Source: Phenylobacterium sp. CCH9-H3 (GTDB lineage: Bacteria; Pseudomonadota; Alphaproteobacteria; Caulobacterales; Caulobacteraceae). Taken from it: a stretch of DNA of 64,000 nt. The stretch is from NCBI RefSeq assembly GCF_001557235.1, contig NZ_LSJI01000103.1, positions 1 through 64,000 on the forward strand, given 5' to 3'. Shown here one piece after another: positions 24,747 to 33,816 of this stretch. Numbering within the stretch: the stretch's first letter is position 1; the number at the start of each line of letters is the position of its first letter. The position numbers were made by a program, and so were the translations under genes. Under the pieces are notes generated by a model. The model was given only the letters and a program-made list of their open reading frames with translations. It was not told the origin of the DNA and ran no database searches.

Positions 24747-27173
24747 ATGCGGTTCCTCGACGAAGCCCGTCGCCGTCCGGCCAGCCTGGCCGACCACCTC
24801 CCTTGGGCGGCGCTGGTGGCCCCGGGCGTGATCCTAAACAAGGACGGCTCGCTCCTAACGGCCCTGGGATTCCGGGGCCCCGACCTGGAGTCCTCCACCG
24901 AGGACGAACTGATGGCCGTCCGCGCCCGGCTCAACAATGCGCTGCGGCGGCTCGGCAGCGGCTGGTGCCTGCACGTCGAGGCGCGCCGTCGGGCGGCCGA
25001 TCCCTATCCGCAGACCGACTTTCCGCTCGCCGCCGCGCTCCTCGTGGACGCCGAACGGCAGGCGGCGTTCGAGGACGCCGAGCCCGCCTTCGAGACGGAC
25101 TTCCGCCTCAGCCTGACCTGGCTGCCGCCGGCGGACGAGACGCGGCGCATGGAGAGGCTGCTGTTCGACGGGCTGGAAAAAGGTGATCGCGACTGGCGTG
25201 CGGCCCTGGAACGGTTCCAACGCGACGCCGACGCGGTGATGGACCTCCTGGCCGACACGCTTCCAGAGGCCCAGCCTCTGGGCGACGCCGAGCTCCTGGC
25301 CTGGCTGCACGCGAGCGTGTCGACGCGGCCCCACGACGTCGATCCGCAGGCCTGCCCCGCCTTCCTGGACGCGGCTCTGGCCGACGAGGCGCTCACAGGG
25401 GGCCTCGGCCCGCGGTTGGGGCGACAGACGTTGAAGATGGTCTCGGTCCGCGCGCTGCCGGCGGCCACCCGACCGGGCCTGCTGGACGCACTGTCGGCTC
25501 TGCCGTTCGCCTACCGTTGGACTGCCCGCTGGATCGGGCTCGACAAGACGGACGCGGAACGTGAGATCGTGCGGCTGCGCAAGCGTTGGTTCGCCAAGCG
25601 CAAGGGCGTGGGCGTCCTGCTGCGGGAGGCGATCACCAAGGAGGAGGTCCCGCTCCTCGACACCGACGCCGCCGGCAAGACCGATGAGTGCGACGGCGCC
25701 CTGGCGGCGTTGGGCGCGGAAGCCTGCGCCTTCGGCTATCTCACCCTGACCGTCACCCTGCTCGACGCGGACGCTGCGCAGGCCGCGGAGAAGGCGAGGG
25801 CGGTCGAGGCGGTCCTCAACGCCCAGGGGTTCCTGGCGCGGGTGGAAGATCTGAACGCGGTCGAGGCCTGGCTGGGGTCGTTGCCTGGCGAGCCCTACGC
25901 CGATGTGCGCCGCCCGCTCATCAGCACGCTCAATCTCGCCGATCTCCTGCCGGTCTCGGCCGTTTGGGCCGGGCCCTCGGCCGACGGATGCCTGGCCGGC
26001 CCGCCGCTCGCCGTGGCGCGGACGACGGGCTCGACGCCGTTCCGGCTCGTCCTGCACGTGGGAGACGTCGGCCACGCTATGGTCGTGGGCCCGACCGGTT
26101 CGGGCAAGAGCGCGCTGCTCGCCTTCCTCGCCCTCCAATGGTTCCGCTACCCCGGTGCGCGGGTCGTTTTCCTGGACAAGGGCCGAAGCGCGCGGGCCGT
26201 GACCCTGGCCTGCGGCGGCGCGTGGCGGGCGCTGGAGCCGGGCGCCGACATCGCGCTGCAGCCCCTGGCGCGTGTGGACGGGCCTGCCGAGCGGGCCTGG
26301 GCGGCGGAGTGGATCGGCGATGCGGTCGCGAAGGCCGGCGTCGAGGTGACGCCAGGACTGCGGGATGAGGTCTGGCGGGCCCTCGGCGCGCTCGCGGATG
26401 CACCGGCAGATCAACGTTCGCTGACTGTGTTCTGCGCTCTCGTGCAGGACCGATCGGTGGCCGCGGCGCTGGAGCCGCTGACGTTGAAGGGACCCCACGG
26501 CGGCCTGCTCGACGGCGCCGGCCAAACGCTCGACCCAAGCCCGTTCGACACGTTCGAACTCGAAAGCCTGATGGCCACGCGCTCGGCCCTCGGCCCGACA
26601 CTCGGGGCGCTGTTCCATGAGCTCGAGCGCGACTTTGACGGTCGCCCGACGCTGCTCGTTCTCGACGAGGCATGGCTATTCCTGGACGACACGGCGTTCG
26701 CGGCGAAGATCCGCGAGTGGCTGAAGACGCTGCGCAAGCGGCGCGTCGCCGTGGTGTTCGCAACGCAGTCGCTAGAGGACGTCGCCGCCTCCTCGATCGC
26801 GGCCAGCCTGATCGAGTCGTGCCTGACCCAGGTGTTCTTGCCCAACCCGAGGGCGTTGGAGCCCGCGTCGGCGCCGCTCTACCAGGCCTTCGGCCTCAAC
26901 CGCCGCCAGCTCGAGCTGATCGCCTTCGCGACGCCCAAGCGCGCCTACTACTGGCGCCAGCCCCAGGGCCGCCGGCTCTTCGATCTCAAGCTTTCTGGAG
27001 CCGGTCTCGCGCTCTGCGGCTCGGCCTCGCCGGAAGACCAGACCCTCATCGACCAGGTCCTCGCCCGCGCGGGCCCGACCGGCTTCGCGCGCGCCTTCCT
27101 CGCAGCCAAGGGATTCACCGATGTCGACCGCCTCTTCGACAGCCTCGCCGCGCCCGCGCTCGCCGCGGAATAG
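24747..27173 (+). CDS. trbE: conjugal transfer ATPase TrbE (VirB4-like)
   Basis: An 808-residue ATPase. Walker A GPTGSGKSALL is at about residues 448-458 and Walker B LLVLDEAWLFLDD near 640, with VFATQSLEDVAAS after it, as in VirB4/TrbE proteins. It energises pilus biogenesis at the inner membrane. The ATG at 24747 (MRFLDEARRRP) was chosen because it follows trbD closely and matches where family members begin; the frame is open further upstream. The 3' end overlaps trbJ by 53 bp. Confidence 0.94.
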   Translation: MRFLDEARRRPASLADHLPWAALVAPGVILNKDGSLLTALGFRGPDLESSTEDELMAVRARLNNALRRLGSGWCLHVEARRRAADPYPQTDFPLAAALLVDAERQAAFEDAEPAFETDFRLSLTWLPPADETRRMERLLFDGLEKGDRDWRAALERFQRDADAVMDLLADTLPEAQPLGDAELLAWLHASVSTRPHDVDPQACPAFLDAALADEALTGGLGPRLGRQTLKMVSVRALPAATRPGLLDALSALPFAYRWTARWIGLDKTDAEREIVRLRKRWFAKRKGVGVLLREAITKEEVPLLDTDAAGKTDECDGALAALGAEACAFGYLTLTVTLLDADAAQAAEKARAVEAVLNAQGFLARVEDLNAVEAWLGSLPGEPYADVRRPLISTLNLADLLPVSAVWAGPSADGCLAGPPLAVARTTGSTPFRLVLHVGDVGHAMVVGPTGSGKSALLAFLALQWFRYPGARVVFLDKGRSARAVTLACGGAWRALEPGADIALQPLARVDGPAERAWAAEWIGDAVAKAGVEVTPGLRDEVWRALGALADAPADQRSLTVFCALVQDRSVAAALEPLTLKGPHGGLLDGAGQTLDPSPFDTFELESLMATRSALGPTLGALFHELERDFDGRPTLLVLDEAWLFLDDTAFAAKIREWLKTLRKRRVAVVFATQSLEDVAASSIAASLIESCLTQVFLPNPRALEPASAPLYQAFGLNRRQLELIAFATPKRAYYWRQPQGRRLFDLKLSGAGLALCGSASPEDQTLIDQVLARAGPTGFARAFLAAKGFTDVDRLFDSLAAPALAAE

Positions 27174-27891
27174 CTGGGTCGGCGCGCTGGCGCCGCTCGT
27201 GCTGGTGCTCGGGTCCTGCTCGGATCCGAAGCCCGCGCAGGCGCAGCAGGTCGTGTTCGATCCCAAGAACCACCTGGAGAATGCGCTCCAGGCGGCCCGG
27301 CAACTGGAGAGCCTGGCCAATGAGGCGCGCAGCCTCGCCAACCAGGCGCGCGAGTTGGCGGCCTCGCCCTACAGTCATCTCGGCGAGACGTCGCAGACCC
27401 TGCGGGACATCGGCGAACTCGCCCGCGCGGTGAAGGGCGTGGCCTCGGACGTCGATGGCCTGCAGCGCGACTTCGAGCGGATCTATCCGGCGACGGTCGA
27501 CGGCCTCGATCCGAAGAAGGCGCTCGAGCAGAACCGGGCGCGAAACGCCCAGGCCCGGGAAACGGCCCTCGACCTCGCGCGCACCGCCGCCGAGCTGGAA
27601 CGGCTCAGCCGTGGCCGCACCGGCCGGCTGGAAGGGGCGCTCAACGCGAGCAAGGGCGCCGAGGGGCAGACTGCCGCCATCCAGTCCTCGACCCAGGTGC
27701 TCGCGGTCCTGGCGGAGGACCTCGGGTCCATGCGCACGCTCCTGATGGCTCAGTCCCGGCTGCTTGCAGCAGAGAGCGCACGCCGATCGGCCGAGCGTGT
27801 CGCGGGCGCCGAGGCGAGGCGGCAGTTCTGGGGACGCGAGAGCACGTCAGTTCCGAATCCCGACTTCGATCCGTATTCGCCGCGGCGCTGA
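27121..27891 (+). CDS. trbJ: conjugal transfer protein TrbJ (VirB5-like)
   Basis: A 256-residue periplasmic protein. The N-terminal hydrophobic stretch GALAPLVLVLGS is followed by CSDPKPAQAQQVVFDPKNH: the LGSC could be a lipobox, or cleavage could occur after AQA. The rest is long amphipathic helices (ARQLESLANEARSLANQA), typical of TrbJ. It probably helps assemble the pilus tip. The ATG at 27121 lies inside the end of trbE; no later in-frame start would keep the signal sequence. Confidence 0.87.
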   Translation: MSTASSTASPRPRSPRNSWVGALAPLVLVLGSCSDPKPAQAQQVVFDPKNHLENALQAARQLESLANEARSLANQARELAASPYSHLGETSQTLRDIGELARAVKGVASDVDGLQRDFERIYPATVDGLDPKKALEQNRARNAQARETALDLARTAAELERLSRGRTGRLEGALNASKGAEGQTAAIQSSTQVLAVLAEDLGSMRTLLMAQSRLLAAESARRSAERVAGAEARRQFWGRESTSVPNPDFDPYSPRR

Positions 27892-27901
27892 GGGCACGAC
27901 G

Positions 27902-29257
27902 ATGGCCGACGTCAGCATGCAGACGCCCAACGACCTGATGGTGGTGTTCTCGAACACCATCTCATCGGGCTTCGCGGCGCTTCAGGGGCCGGTGAATGGT
28001 GTCTTCGCGCTGATGATCGCCCTCGTGGTGGCGCTGACGGGGATCCAGTGGGCCCTGTCGTCAAACCGCGAAGTGTTGGCGAGCGGCTTCGCGAAAGTCC
28101 TGCTCATCGGCGCCTTCGCCTACCTGATCAATGACTGGGAGAACCTTAGCCTCGTCATTCAATCGGGTTTCGTGGATCTCGGCTTGAGGGCCGGCGGCGG
28201 CAACCTCTCGCGCGCCGACTTCCTCAATCCAGGCGAGGTGCTCGAGCAGGGCTGGCAGATCGTGAAGGCGCTCGGCGAGACGCCGGCGCCCGTCAACAAC
28301 CCGCTCGACGTCATGGGCAACCTCACCGACGCCCTGATCCTGGGCTTGGCGATGATCGGGATCATGCTCGCCTTCGCGGTGCTGGCGCTTCAGATCATTG
28401 TCACCCTGCTCGAGTTCAAGATCGTGACCCTGGGCGGGTTCGTGCTCCTGCCCTTCGGCATCTGGTCGAAGTCATCGTTCCTGGCGGAGCGGCCGCTGGG
28501 CTTCGTGGTCTCCTCGGGACTGAAGGTGCTGGCGCTGGCCATCGTGGTGTCCGGCTCGCGCTCGGTGTTCGACCAACTGCAGCCCTCGGCCAACCCCGAC
28601 CTCTACGAGGCGCTGGCGATCCTCGCGGCGTCCCTCCTGCTGGCCATGCTGGCGCTCTTCATCCCCAACCTGGCCTCGGCGCTCGTGACGGGTGGCCCGG
28701 CGCTCGGCGCGGGCTCCGCAGCCGCAGGCGCACTTGCGGTGGGCGGCGCTGCGGCGGCCGCAGTCGCCGGCGCGACAGGCCTGGGCGCGGCTGCGGCGCG
28801 TATCGCGGGGCCGTCGCGCGCCGCAGCCGGCGCAATCTCCGCGCGGCCGCCGAGCGCTCCCGGCAACGCGCCGCCGCGACCCTCGAACGACAATCCGCCA
28901 CGCGGGGCGCCAGGATCGCCTTCCCCCTCGGCCGGAGGCGTCTCCGAGGCGCCGGCCCGCTGGCGGCCTGCCCCTGACGCCGGTCCCCCAACCCAGGGTG
29001 CGAAGCCGGACGCGGGGCCGGCGCCGGGCGGCCCCGGGCCATCGGAGGAGCCGCCCCACATCGCCCGCGAGACCGAGGCGGCCCGCCGGGACTTTTCTGC
29101 CGCGCTCAAGGCCGAACATCGGCCGCCGCAGGCGTCGCGGTCGGGCCGCCAGGCCGCCCTGCAGGCCTTCTTCGTCGCCAATGCCAGCCGGGGACTGCTT
29201 CCGGGCAACGAGACCTCGGGCGCACTCGCGCCGCAGCTGAAGGACGAGGAGGCCTGA
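27902..29257 (+). CDS. trbL: conjugal transfer membrane protein TrbL (VirB6-like)
   Basis: A 451-residue polytopic inner-membrane protein. The first ~270 residues contain five to six membrane helices, including VFALMIALVVALTGIQWAL and LGGFVLLPFGIWSKSSFLAE, a segment well conserved in TrbL. The remaining third is Ala/Gly then Pro-rich and probably cytoplasmic and disordered (SPSAGGVSEAPARWRPAPD). It forms part of the DNA path through the inner membrane. The ATG at 27902 follows trbJ by 10 bp. Confidence 0.92.
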   Translation: MADVSMQTPNDLMVVFSNTISSGFAALQGPVNGVFALMIALVVALTGIQWALSSNREVLASGFAKVLLIGAFAYLINDWENLSLVIQSGFVDLGLRAGGGNLSRADFLNPGEVLEQGWQIVKALGETPAPVNNPLDVMGNLTDALILGLAMIGIMLAFAVLALQIIVTLLEFKIVTLGGFVLLPFGIWSKSSFLAERPLGFVVSSGLKVLALAIVVSGSRSVFDQLQPSANPDLYEALAILAASLLLAMLALFIPNLASALVTGGPALGAGSAAAGALAVGGAAAAAVAGATGLGAAAARIAGPSRAAAGAISARPPSAPGNAPPRPSNDNPPRGAPGSPSPSAGGVSEAPARWRPAPDAGPPTQGAKPDAGPAPGGPGPSEEPPHIARETEAARRDFSAALKAEHRPPQASRSGRQAALQAFFVANASRGLLPGNETSGALAPQLKDEEA

Positions 29258-29260
29258 ACC

Positions 29261-29944
29261 ATGCACGTCTTCTTCCGACCCAAGCGCACGCTTTCCGCCG
29301 CGCCGGAGGCGACGCCCTACCAGCGCGCAGGACAGGTCTGGGACGAACGCATGGGCCTCACCCTGGCGCATGCCCGCAACTGGCGGCGGATGGCGTTCGC
29401 GAACTTGGCGGTCGCCGCCTTCCTGGGGGCGGGGTGGTGGATGCAGGCCCAGCAGGCGGTGGTGAAGCCCTTCGTCGTCGAGGTCAGCCAGTGGGGCCAG
29501 ACCCAACGGATCACCGCGCTGGACCAGCGCTATGAGCCGACCGAAGCCCAGGTCGGGCGCGCGCTCGCCGATTGGGTGCGCAACGTCCGGGGCAAGTCCG
29601 TCGACCCGGTGGTAATCCGGCAAAACTGGCTGGCGGCCTACGACCTCGTCACGCCGCGCGCCGCCGCCTTCCTGAACGCCTGGGCGCAGACCAACGACCC
29701 TTTCGCGGAGGTGGGACGCGAGGCCACCGCCGTCGAGATCCTGAACGTCGTGCGGCGAAGCGCCCGCACCTATGACCTGCAGTGGCGCGAGACCCGTTTC
29801 GTCAACGGGCAGCAGGCGAGCCAGGCCCGCTGGCGAGCGCTGATCACCTTCCGCCTCCAGGCCCCGAAGACCGAGGCCGAACTGCTGAAGAACCCGCTCG
29901 GAATCCGCATCGAGGACGTGTCATGGACCCCCGACGCCTCCTGA
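29261..29944 (+). CDS. trbF: conjugal transfer protein TrbF (VirB8-like)
   Basis: A 227-residue bitopic protein: cytoplasmic N-terminus with NPYQRA-like TPYQRAGQVWDERMG, one membrane helix (MAFANLAVAAFLGAGWWM), then the periplasmic VirB8 fold with DWVRNVRGKSVDPVV and IEDVSW at its end. It is a scaffold for secretion complex assembly. The end of the gene overlaps trbG by 22 bp. Confidence 0.92.
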   Translation: MHVFFRPKRTLSAAPEATPYQRAGQVWDERMGLTLAHARNWRRMAFANLAVAAFLGAGWWMQAQQAVVKPFVVEVSQWGQTQRITALDQRYEPTEAQVGRALADWVRNVRGKSVDPVVIRQNWLAAYDLVTPRAAAFLNAWAQTNDPFAEVGREATAVEILNVVRRSARTYDLQWRETRFVNGQQASQARWRALITFRLQAPKTEAELLKNPLGIRIEDVSWTPDAS

Positions 29945-30951
29945 TCCTTCCTCTCGTGGCGCTCGCGCTTGGCGGCTGCGCCGAACTCGCCCGCTTGGGC
30001 GTGACGACGGCCGGATCCAAGCCGCTGCCGGCCATGGCGGCCGAGCCGGAGCCGGCGACGGCGACGCAGGCCGAGACGGCCGTGGCGCCGCCTGCCCAAC
30101 CGTTCTTCCCGTCGCCCGCGGTCTCGGCGATGGTGCCGATCCCCAACCCGCCCGCGCGACACCGCAGCGCCGCGGCGATGAGAGAGCAGGCGGCGCCCCA
30201 AGGCCGCGCCGCGATAGCCGCCGCCAACGTCGAGGCCCGCGAGACCTCGCGGGCTAAGGCTTTCCTCGGCGGCGTGCAGGTCTTCGACTACGAGCCTGGT
30301 CGGATCTACGAGGTGTGGACGGCGCCCTTGCGGGTCACGACGCTCAGCCTCTCGCCGGGCGAGAGCGTGATCTCCAAGGCCGCCGGCGACACGGTGCGCT
30401 GGCAGATCGGCGAGACCGAGTCCGGCGAAGGGCCGACCCGCCGCGCCCACGTCATGATCAAGCCGCTCGAGCGCAATCTCGAGACCAACCTCGTCCTGGC
30501 GACGTCGCGGCGCATCTACCTTCTTCAGCTGCGGAGCGGCGCGGCGGACGCCTTCAACCCGGTCGTGACCTGGGATCTGGCGGCCCTGCTGGCCCAGGGG
30601 GCGCGGGCGCCGCAGGCGCCGCCGCCCAGCGCCGAGGCGGCGCTGGTGACGCCGCAGGGAGCCCTCGACGCGGGCTACCGGATCCGCCCCAAGGGACGCC
30701 CGCCCGTGTGGACGCCCACCGCCGTCATGACCGACGGCGTGCGCACCTTCCTGACCTTCCCGCCAGCCGTGGGCTCCGCCGAGGCGCCGGCGCTGTTCGT
30801 CCTCAGCCCGAGCGGCGAGCGGCAGCTCGTCAACTATCGCCAGCAGCGTGGCCTGTGGGTCGTGGACCGCGTGCTGGAGGCGGCCGAGCTCCGCGTCGGC
30901 GGCCGTAAGGGCCAGGTCGTCCGCATCGAGCGCAGTGGAGGCGCTTCATGA
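29923..30951 (+). CDS. trbG: conjugal transfer protein TrbG (VirB9-like), lipoprotein
   Basis: A 342-residue protein with a lipoprotein signal (MDPRRLLILPLVALALGGCA; the lipid-bearing cysteine is in LGGC). After a proline/alanine-rich linker comes the VirB9/TrbG domain with VFDYEPGRIYEVWTAPLRVT and further beta strands (RPPVWTPTAVMTDGVRTFL). It sits in the outer-membrane core of the channel. The ATG at 29923 was selected because it gives the lipoprotein signal; the upstream open frame is not conserved-looking. Confidence 0.92.
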   Translation: MDPRRLLILPLVALALGGCAELARLGVTTAGSKPLPAMAAEPEPATATQAETAVAPPAQPFFPSPAVSAMVPIPNPPARHRSAAAMREQAAPQGRAAIAAANVEARETSRAKAFLGGVQVFDYEPGRIYEVWTAPLRVTTLSLSPGESVISKAAGDTVRWQIGETESGEGPTRRAHVMIKPLERNLETNLVLATSRRIYLLQLRSGAADAFNPVVTWDLAALLAQGARAPQAPPPSAEAALVTPQGALDAGYRIRPKGRPPVWTPTAVMTDGVRTFLTFPPAVGSAEAPALFVLSPSGERQLVNYRQQRGLWVVDRVLEAAELRVGGRKGQVVRIERSGGAS

Positions 30952-32054
30952 CCGCGGTACCCCAGGATCCCCCGATCCCCCCGAAGGCGCCGATCGCGCC
31001 GCTCGACGCCCGCGCGCCACGGCCGAAGGTGATCCGGCTTCGGCGCAGCTTCGTGAGCGTGCTGGTGATGGGCGCGTCCGGCCTGGTGGCCGGCGCGCTG
31101 GCCTGGGCGTTCGTGGTCCAGCCCGAACTTCGCGCCAACGCCCAGGCCGCCCGCCGCGCCGAACCCAGCGAAGTGCGCGGCGCCGTGCGACCGAGCGAGC
31201 GGGTGACGGACGGCCCCGCCAACTACGCCCAGCTGGACAGGCTGCCGCCGCCGCGAACCCTCGGCGCGAAGCCGGACGTGGAGCGATCCACCCCTGAGGC
31301 AGGAACCCCGGCGCCGCCGCAGCCGCCACCCGCGCCCCGGACCCAAGGGCCGGAGGCCCGCGCCTCGGCGCTCTTCTTCGCGGGCGACACATCCGCCGGA
31401 ACCCCGGCGCCCGCTAGCGGAGATGGAGCACCTTCGCGGGACTATGCGGCGGTCTACAACACGCACGCCCTGCTGGCGCCCATCAGTCCCTATGAGATCA
31501 AGGCGGGCAGTGCACTTCCGGCGGCCCTCCTCACGGCCATCGACACGTCGCGCGCCGGACCCGTGGTGGCGGCGGTCACCGAGAACCTGTTCGACACCGT
31601 AACCGGCCGGCACCTCCTCGTGCCGCAGGGCTCGCGCCTCCTGGGCCGCCACGAGGGCGAGAGCCGCTACGGCGATACGCGCGCCGTGATCGTCTGGGAG
31701 CGTCTCCTGCTCCCGAACGGAAAGAGCCTCGTGCTCGCCAAGGAGCCGGGCGTCGACGCGCAGGGCGCGGTGGGGGTGAAGGGCCGGGTTGACCGGCGGC
31801 TGGGCTCCCTCGCCGTGGCCACCCTCTTCGCGGGCGCGATCACCACGCTCGGCCAAGCCGCCCGAGACCGGGACCACGAGTCCGGCGGCTTGCTGGGTGA
31901 CGCGGGCGACGCCGCAGCGATCGAGGCCGCCCAAATCGGCGGCAAGCTGATCGACCGGGAGCTTGATGTGCGACCTGTGATCCGCCTCGCCCAAGGCGCA
32001 CGCGTGCGGGTCCTCGTCACCCGCGACCTCATTCTCGAGCCTTACCGGCCATGA
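30948..32054 (+). CDS. trbI: conjugal transfer protein TrbI (VirB10-like)
   Basis: A 368-residue protein: cytoplasmic start, one membrane helix (SVLVMGASGLVAGALAWAFVV), a proline-rich periplasmic linker, then the VirB10/TrbI beta-barrel domain with YEIKAGSALPAALLTAIDTS, VPQGSRLLGRHEGESRYGD and the end motif VRVLVTRDLILEPY. It spans both membranes as the energy-sensing channel core. Overlaps trbG (ATGA) and traF by 4 bp each. Confidence 0.94.
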   Translation: MTAVPQDPPIPPKAPIAPLDARAPRPKVIRLRRSFVSVLVMGASGLVAGALAWAFVVQPELRANAQAARRAEPSEVRGAVRPSERVTDGPANYAQLDRLPPPRTLGAKPDVERSTPEAGTPAPPQPPPAPRTQGPEARASALFFAGDTSAGTPAPASGDGAPSRDYAAVYNTHALLAPISPYEIKAGSALPAALLTAIDTSRAGPVVAAVTENLFDTVTGRHLLVPQGSRLLGRHEGESRYGDTRAVIVWERLLLPNGKSLVLAKEPGVDAQGAVGVKGRVDRRLGSLAVATLFAGAITTLGQAARDRDHESGGLLGDAGDAAAIEAAQIGGKLIDRELDVRPVIRLAQGARVRVLVTRDLILEPYRP

Positions 32055-32542
32055 CGCGGCGCGGAACAGCCGGCATCGCCACCGCGATCACGTTGCTGGC
32101 CTCGGGCTCCGCCAGTGCGGCGCCCGGCGCCTGGCTCGTCGTCAATGAAAGTCCGAGCGTGCCGACCGGCATCTACGTCCGATCCCAGGACCCCCTCCGG
32201 ATCGGCGTCATCGTCGCTGTGCGTCCACCGCCCGCGGCGCGGGGTTATCTGGTGACCCTCGGCGCAGGCCCCGAGGCGCGGCTCCTCAAGCGTGTGGCGG
32301 CGATGGCCGGAGCGCCGGTGTGCCGCCGATCGGATGTCCTCACCTGGCCTCGGGGCGCGGCGCGTGTGCGTGATCGCGATCGCCTTGGCCAGCGGCTCCC
32401 GCAGTGGCGCGGTTGCCGGCCGCTCGCGGCGGGCGAGCTGCTGGTCATGGGTGACACGCCCACCAGTTTCGACGGCCGCTACTTTGGGCCGGTGAGGACC
32501 AGCGACATCGACGGCGTCTACGCGGAGGTAGTGCGATGGTGA
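32051..32542 (+). CDS. traF: S26-family protease TraF, pilin maturation
   Basis: A 163-residue protease of the signal peptidase fold. The catalytic serine is probably S36 in SPSVPTGIY and the general base lysine K80 in RLLKRVAAMAG; FDGRYFGPV near the end is the family box. The N-terminus (ITLLASGSASAAPG) is a membrane anchor or signal. In RP4 the TraF homologue cuts and cyclises the TrbC pilin; both genes occur here. It overlaps trbI by 4 bp and the transglycosylase gene by 7 bp. Confidence 0.88.
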   Translation: MTRRGTAGIATAITLLASGSASAAPGAWLVVNESPSVPTGIYVRSQDPLRIGVIVAVRPPPAARGYLVTLGAGPEARLLKRVAAMAGAPVCRRSDVLTWPRGAARVRDRDRLGQRLPQWRGCRPLAAGELLVMGDTPTSFDGRYFGPVRTSDIDGVYAEVVRW

Positions 32543-33135
32543 GGTGGTGGACCCTGATCGGCTTGGCGGCCGCCCTAGCCGGGACCCCGGCGACGGCGGG
32601 ACCGGACTGGCGTGCCGCAGGCGGCGCCATCTTCGCGGCCCCGGTCCCGACGCCGGTCGTGGCGGCGTCTGGTGCACTGGAGCAGGACCCGCGCCTGCCC
32701 GACGCGGAGCAGCCCTTCGCGGCCGCCATCGACGAAGCGGCGCTGCGCCACCGGATCGATCCCAAGCTGCTGCACGCCCTCGTCACGGTCGAGAGCGCAT
32801 ACCGCGTGCGCGCCGTCTCCCCGGCCGGAGCCGGGGGCCTCACCCAGCTCATGCCGGCGACCGCGCGGGATCTCGGTGTAGCGGATCGGTTCGACGCGGG
32901 CGCGAACGTCCAGGGCGGTGCGGATTACCTTGCCCGCCAACTCCTGCGTTTCCGGGACGTGCGGCTCGCGCTCGCCGCCTACAACGCCGGGCCCGAACGG
33001 GTCGCGCGGCTCGGGCGAGTGCCGCGGATCGCCGAGACCGAGCAGTACGTCGCGAGCGTCGTCGACTGCTACTTGGCGCTCTCGGCAGGTCGACGGGTGC
33101 GCAGCGCCGTCGACTGCCGGGGAGGTGGCCGATGA
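32536..33135 (+). CDS. VirB1-like lytic transglycosylase
   Basis: A 199-residue secreted protein with signal peptide (cleavage near TPATAG) and a Slt-type domain: the catalytic glutamate is E86 in LVTVESAYRVRAVSPAGAGG, followed by LTQLMPATARDLG and LAAYNAGPERV. It locally opens peptidoglycan for assembly of the secretion channel. The stop overlaps the next gene (ATGA). Confidence 0.88.
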   Translation: MVRWWTLIGLAAALAGTPATAGPDWRAAGGAIFAAPVPTPVVAASGALEQDPRLPDAEQPFAAAIDEAALRHRIDPKLLHALVTVESAYRVRAVSPAGAGGLTQLMPATARDLGVADRFDAGANVQGGADYLARQLLRFRDVRLALAAYNAGPERVARLGRVPRIAETEQYVASVVDCYLALSAGRRVRSAVDCRGGGR

Positions 33136-33404
33136 GCGTGCTGGACGGTCAGGTCGGTGCTGTGGAGGCCGAACGCGACGACGACATGCTGAGCCGCGTC
33201 GAAGCCTCCGCCTATCTCGCGCGATTCAATATCCGCCTGAAGCCCGCGACCCTGGCTAGGCTGTGGTCGGTCGGTGGGGACGGCCCGCCCTGCCAGCATA
33301 TCAGGAACAAACCCTGGTACCCGCGCGGCGCCCTCAAGGCCTGGGCCGCGACGCAACGCACGGCGGTGCGCCGCGTGCGGGCCTCACCCGTCCAGGAGAC
33401 CTGA
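33132..33404 (+). CDS. small putative DNA-binding protein of the conjugative element
   Basis: A 90-residue protein beginning MSVLDGQVG. The middle part, SRVEASAYLARFNIRLKPATLARLWSVGGDGPP followed by WYPRGALKAWAA, resembles the winged-helix excisionase/MerR-like layout with a helix, a short hairpin and a Tyr-Pro-Arg segment that positions the next helix. Such genes are common near the ends of ICEs and may act as excisionase or regulator. It overlaps the transglycosylase gene stop and lies 1 bp before the AlpA-like gene. Function is inferred only from fold-like features. Confidence 0.5.
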   Translation: MSVLDGQVGAVEAERDDDMLSRVEASAYLARFNIRLKPATLARLWSVGGDGPPCQHIRNKPWYPRGALKAWAATQRTAVRRVRASPVQET

Positions 33405-33405
33405 G

Positions 33406-33804
33406 ATGGGACACTGGAAGGACCGCCTCGACCCTGCCGCGCCAATGGGATGCCTTATCGCGTGGAAGGAGGTGGCCCGTCGCACGAGTCTCAGCCGGAC
33501 CACGGCCTGGCGTCTACAGCAACGCGGCGACTTTCCGATGCCCTACGCCATCTCGCCGGGGCGGGTCGGCTATCGGGAGAGCGAGATCGCGGCCTGGCAG
33601 GCGTCGCGGGATGACCGGCGCGCGCCCTGGCCGGAGCCGCCCGTCGCGGGGCGCTCATCGGAGCCTGAGCCGCCATCAGCGGCGAAGGGCGTGCCGGAAG
33701 GGCGCCCCACGCCTCCGCCACCTCGACCAGCCGCCCGGCAATCTCCGCGTCGCCGTTCGCAGCACGCCAAGGCGATTGCCCAGCAGATGCGCTTCGACTT
33801 CTGA
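33406..33804 (+). CDS. AlpA/excisionase-like helix-turn-helix protein
   Basis: A 132-residue protein. The N-terminal half has the AlpA/MerR-like pattern IAWKEVARRTSLSRTTAWRLQQRGDFPMP followed by RVGYRESEIAAW, which in phage and ICE regulators binds DNA and promotes integrase expression or excision. The second half is proline/arginine-rich and ends in KAIAQQMRFDF. It is the last gene of the long transfer operon. It and the previous small gene are the best candidates for the recombination directionality factor of the integrase at 37058-38320. Confidence 0.65.
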   Translation: MGHWKDRLDPAAPMGCLIAWKEVARRTSLSRTTAWRLQQRGDFPMPYAISPGRVGYRESEIAAWQASRDDRRAPWPEPPVAGRSSEPEPPSAAKGVPEGRPTPPPPRPAARQSPRRRSQHAKAIAQQMRFDF

Positions 33805-33816
33805 ACCTGACCTCGG

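Noticed and set aside
24855..26618. 587-codon minus-strand frame inside trbE
   Set aside because: Antisense to a gene with intact Walker motifs; composition is low-complexity and no start signal is evident.
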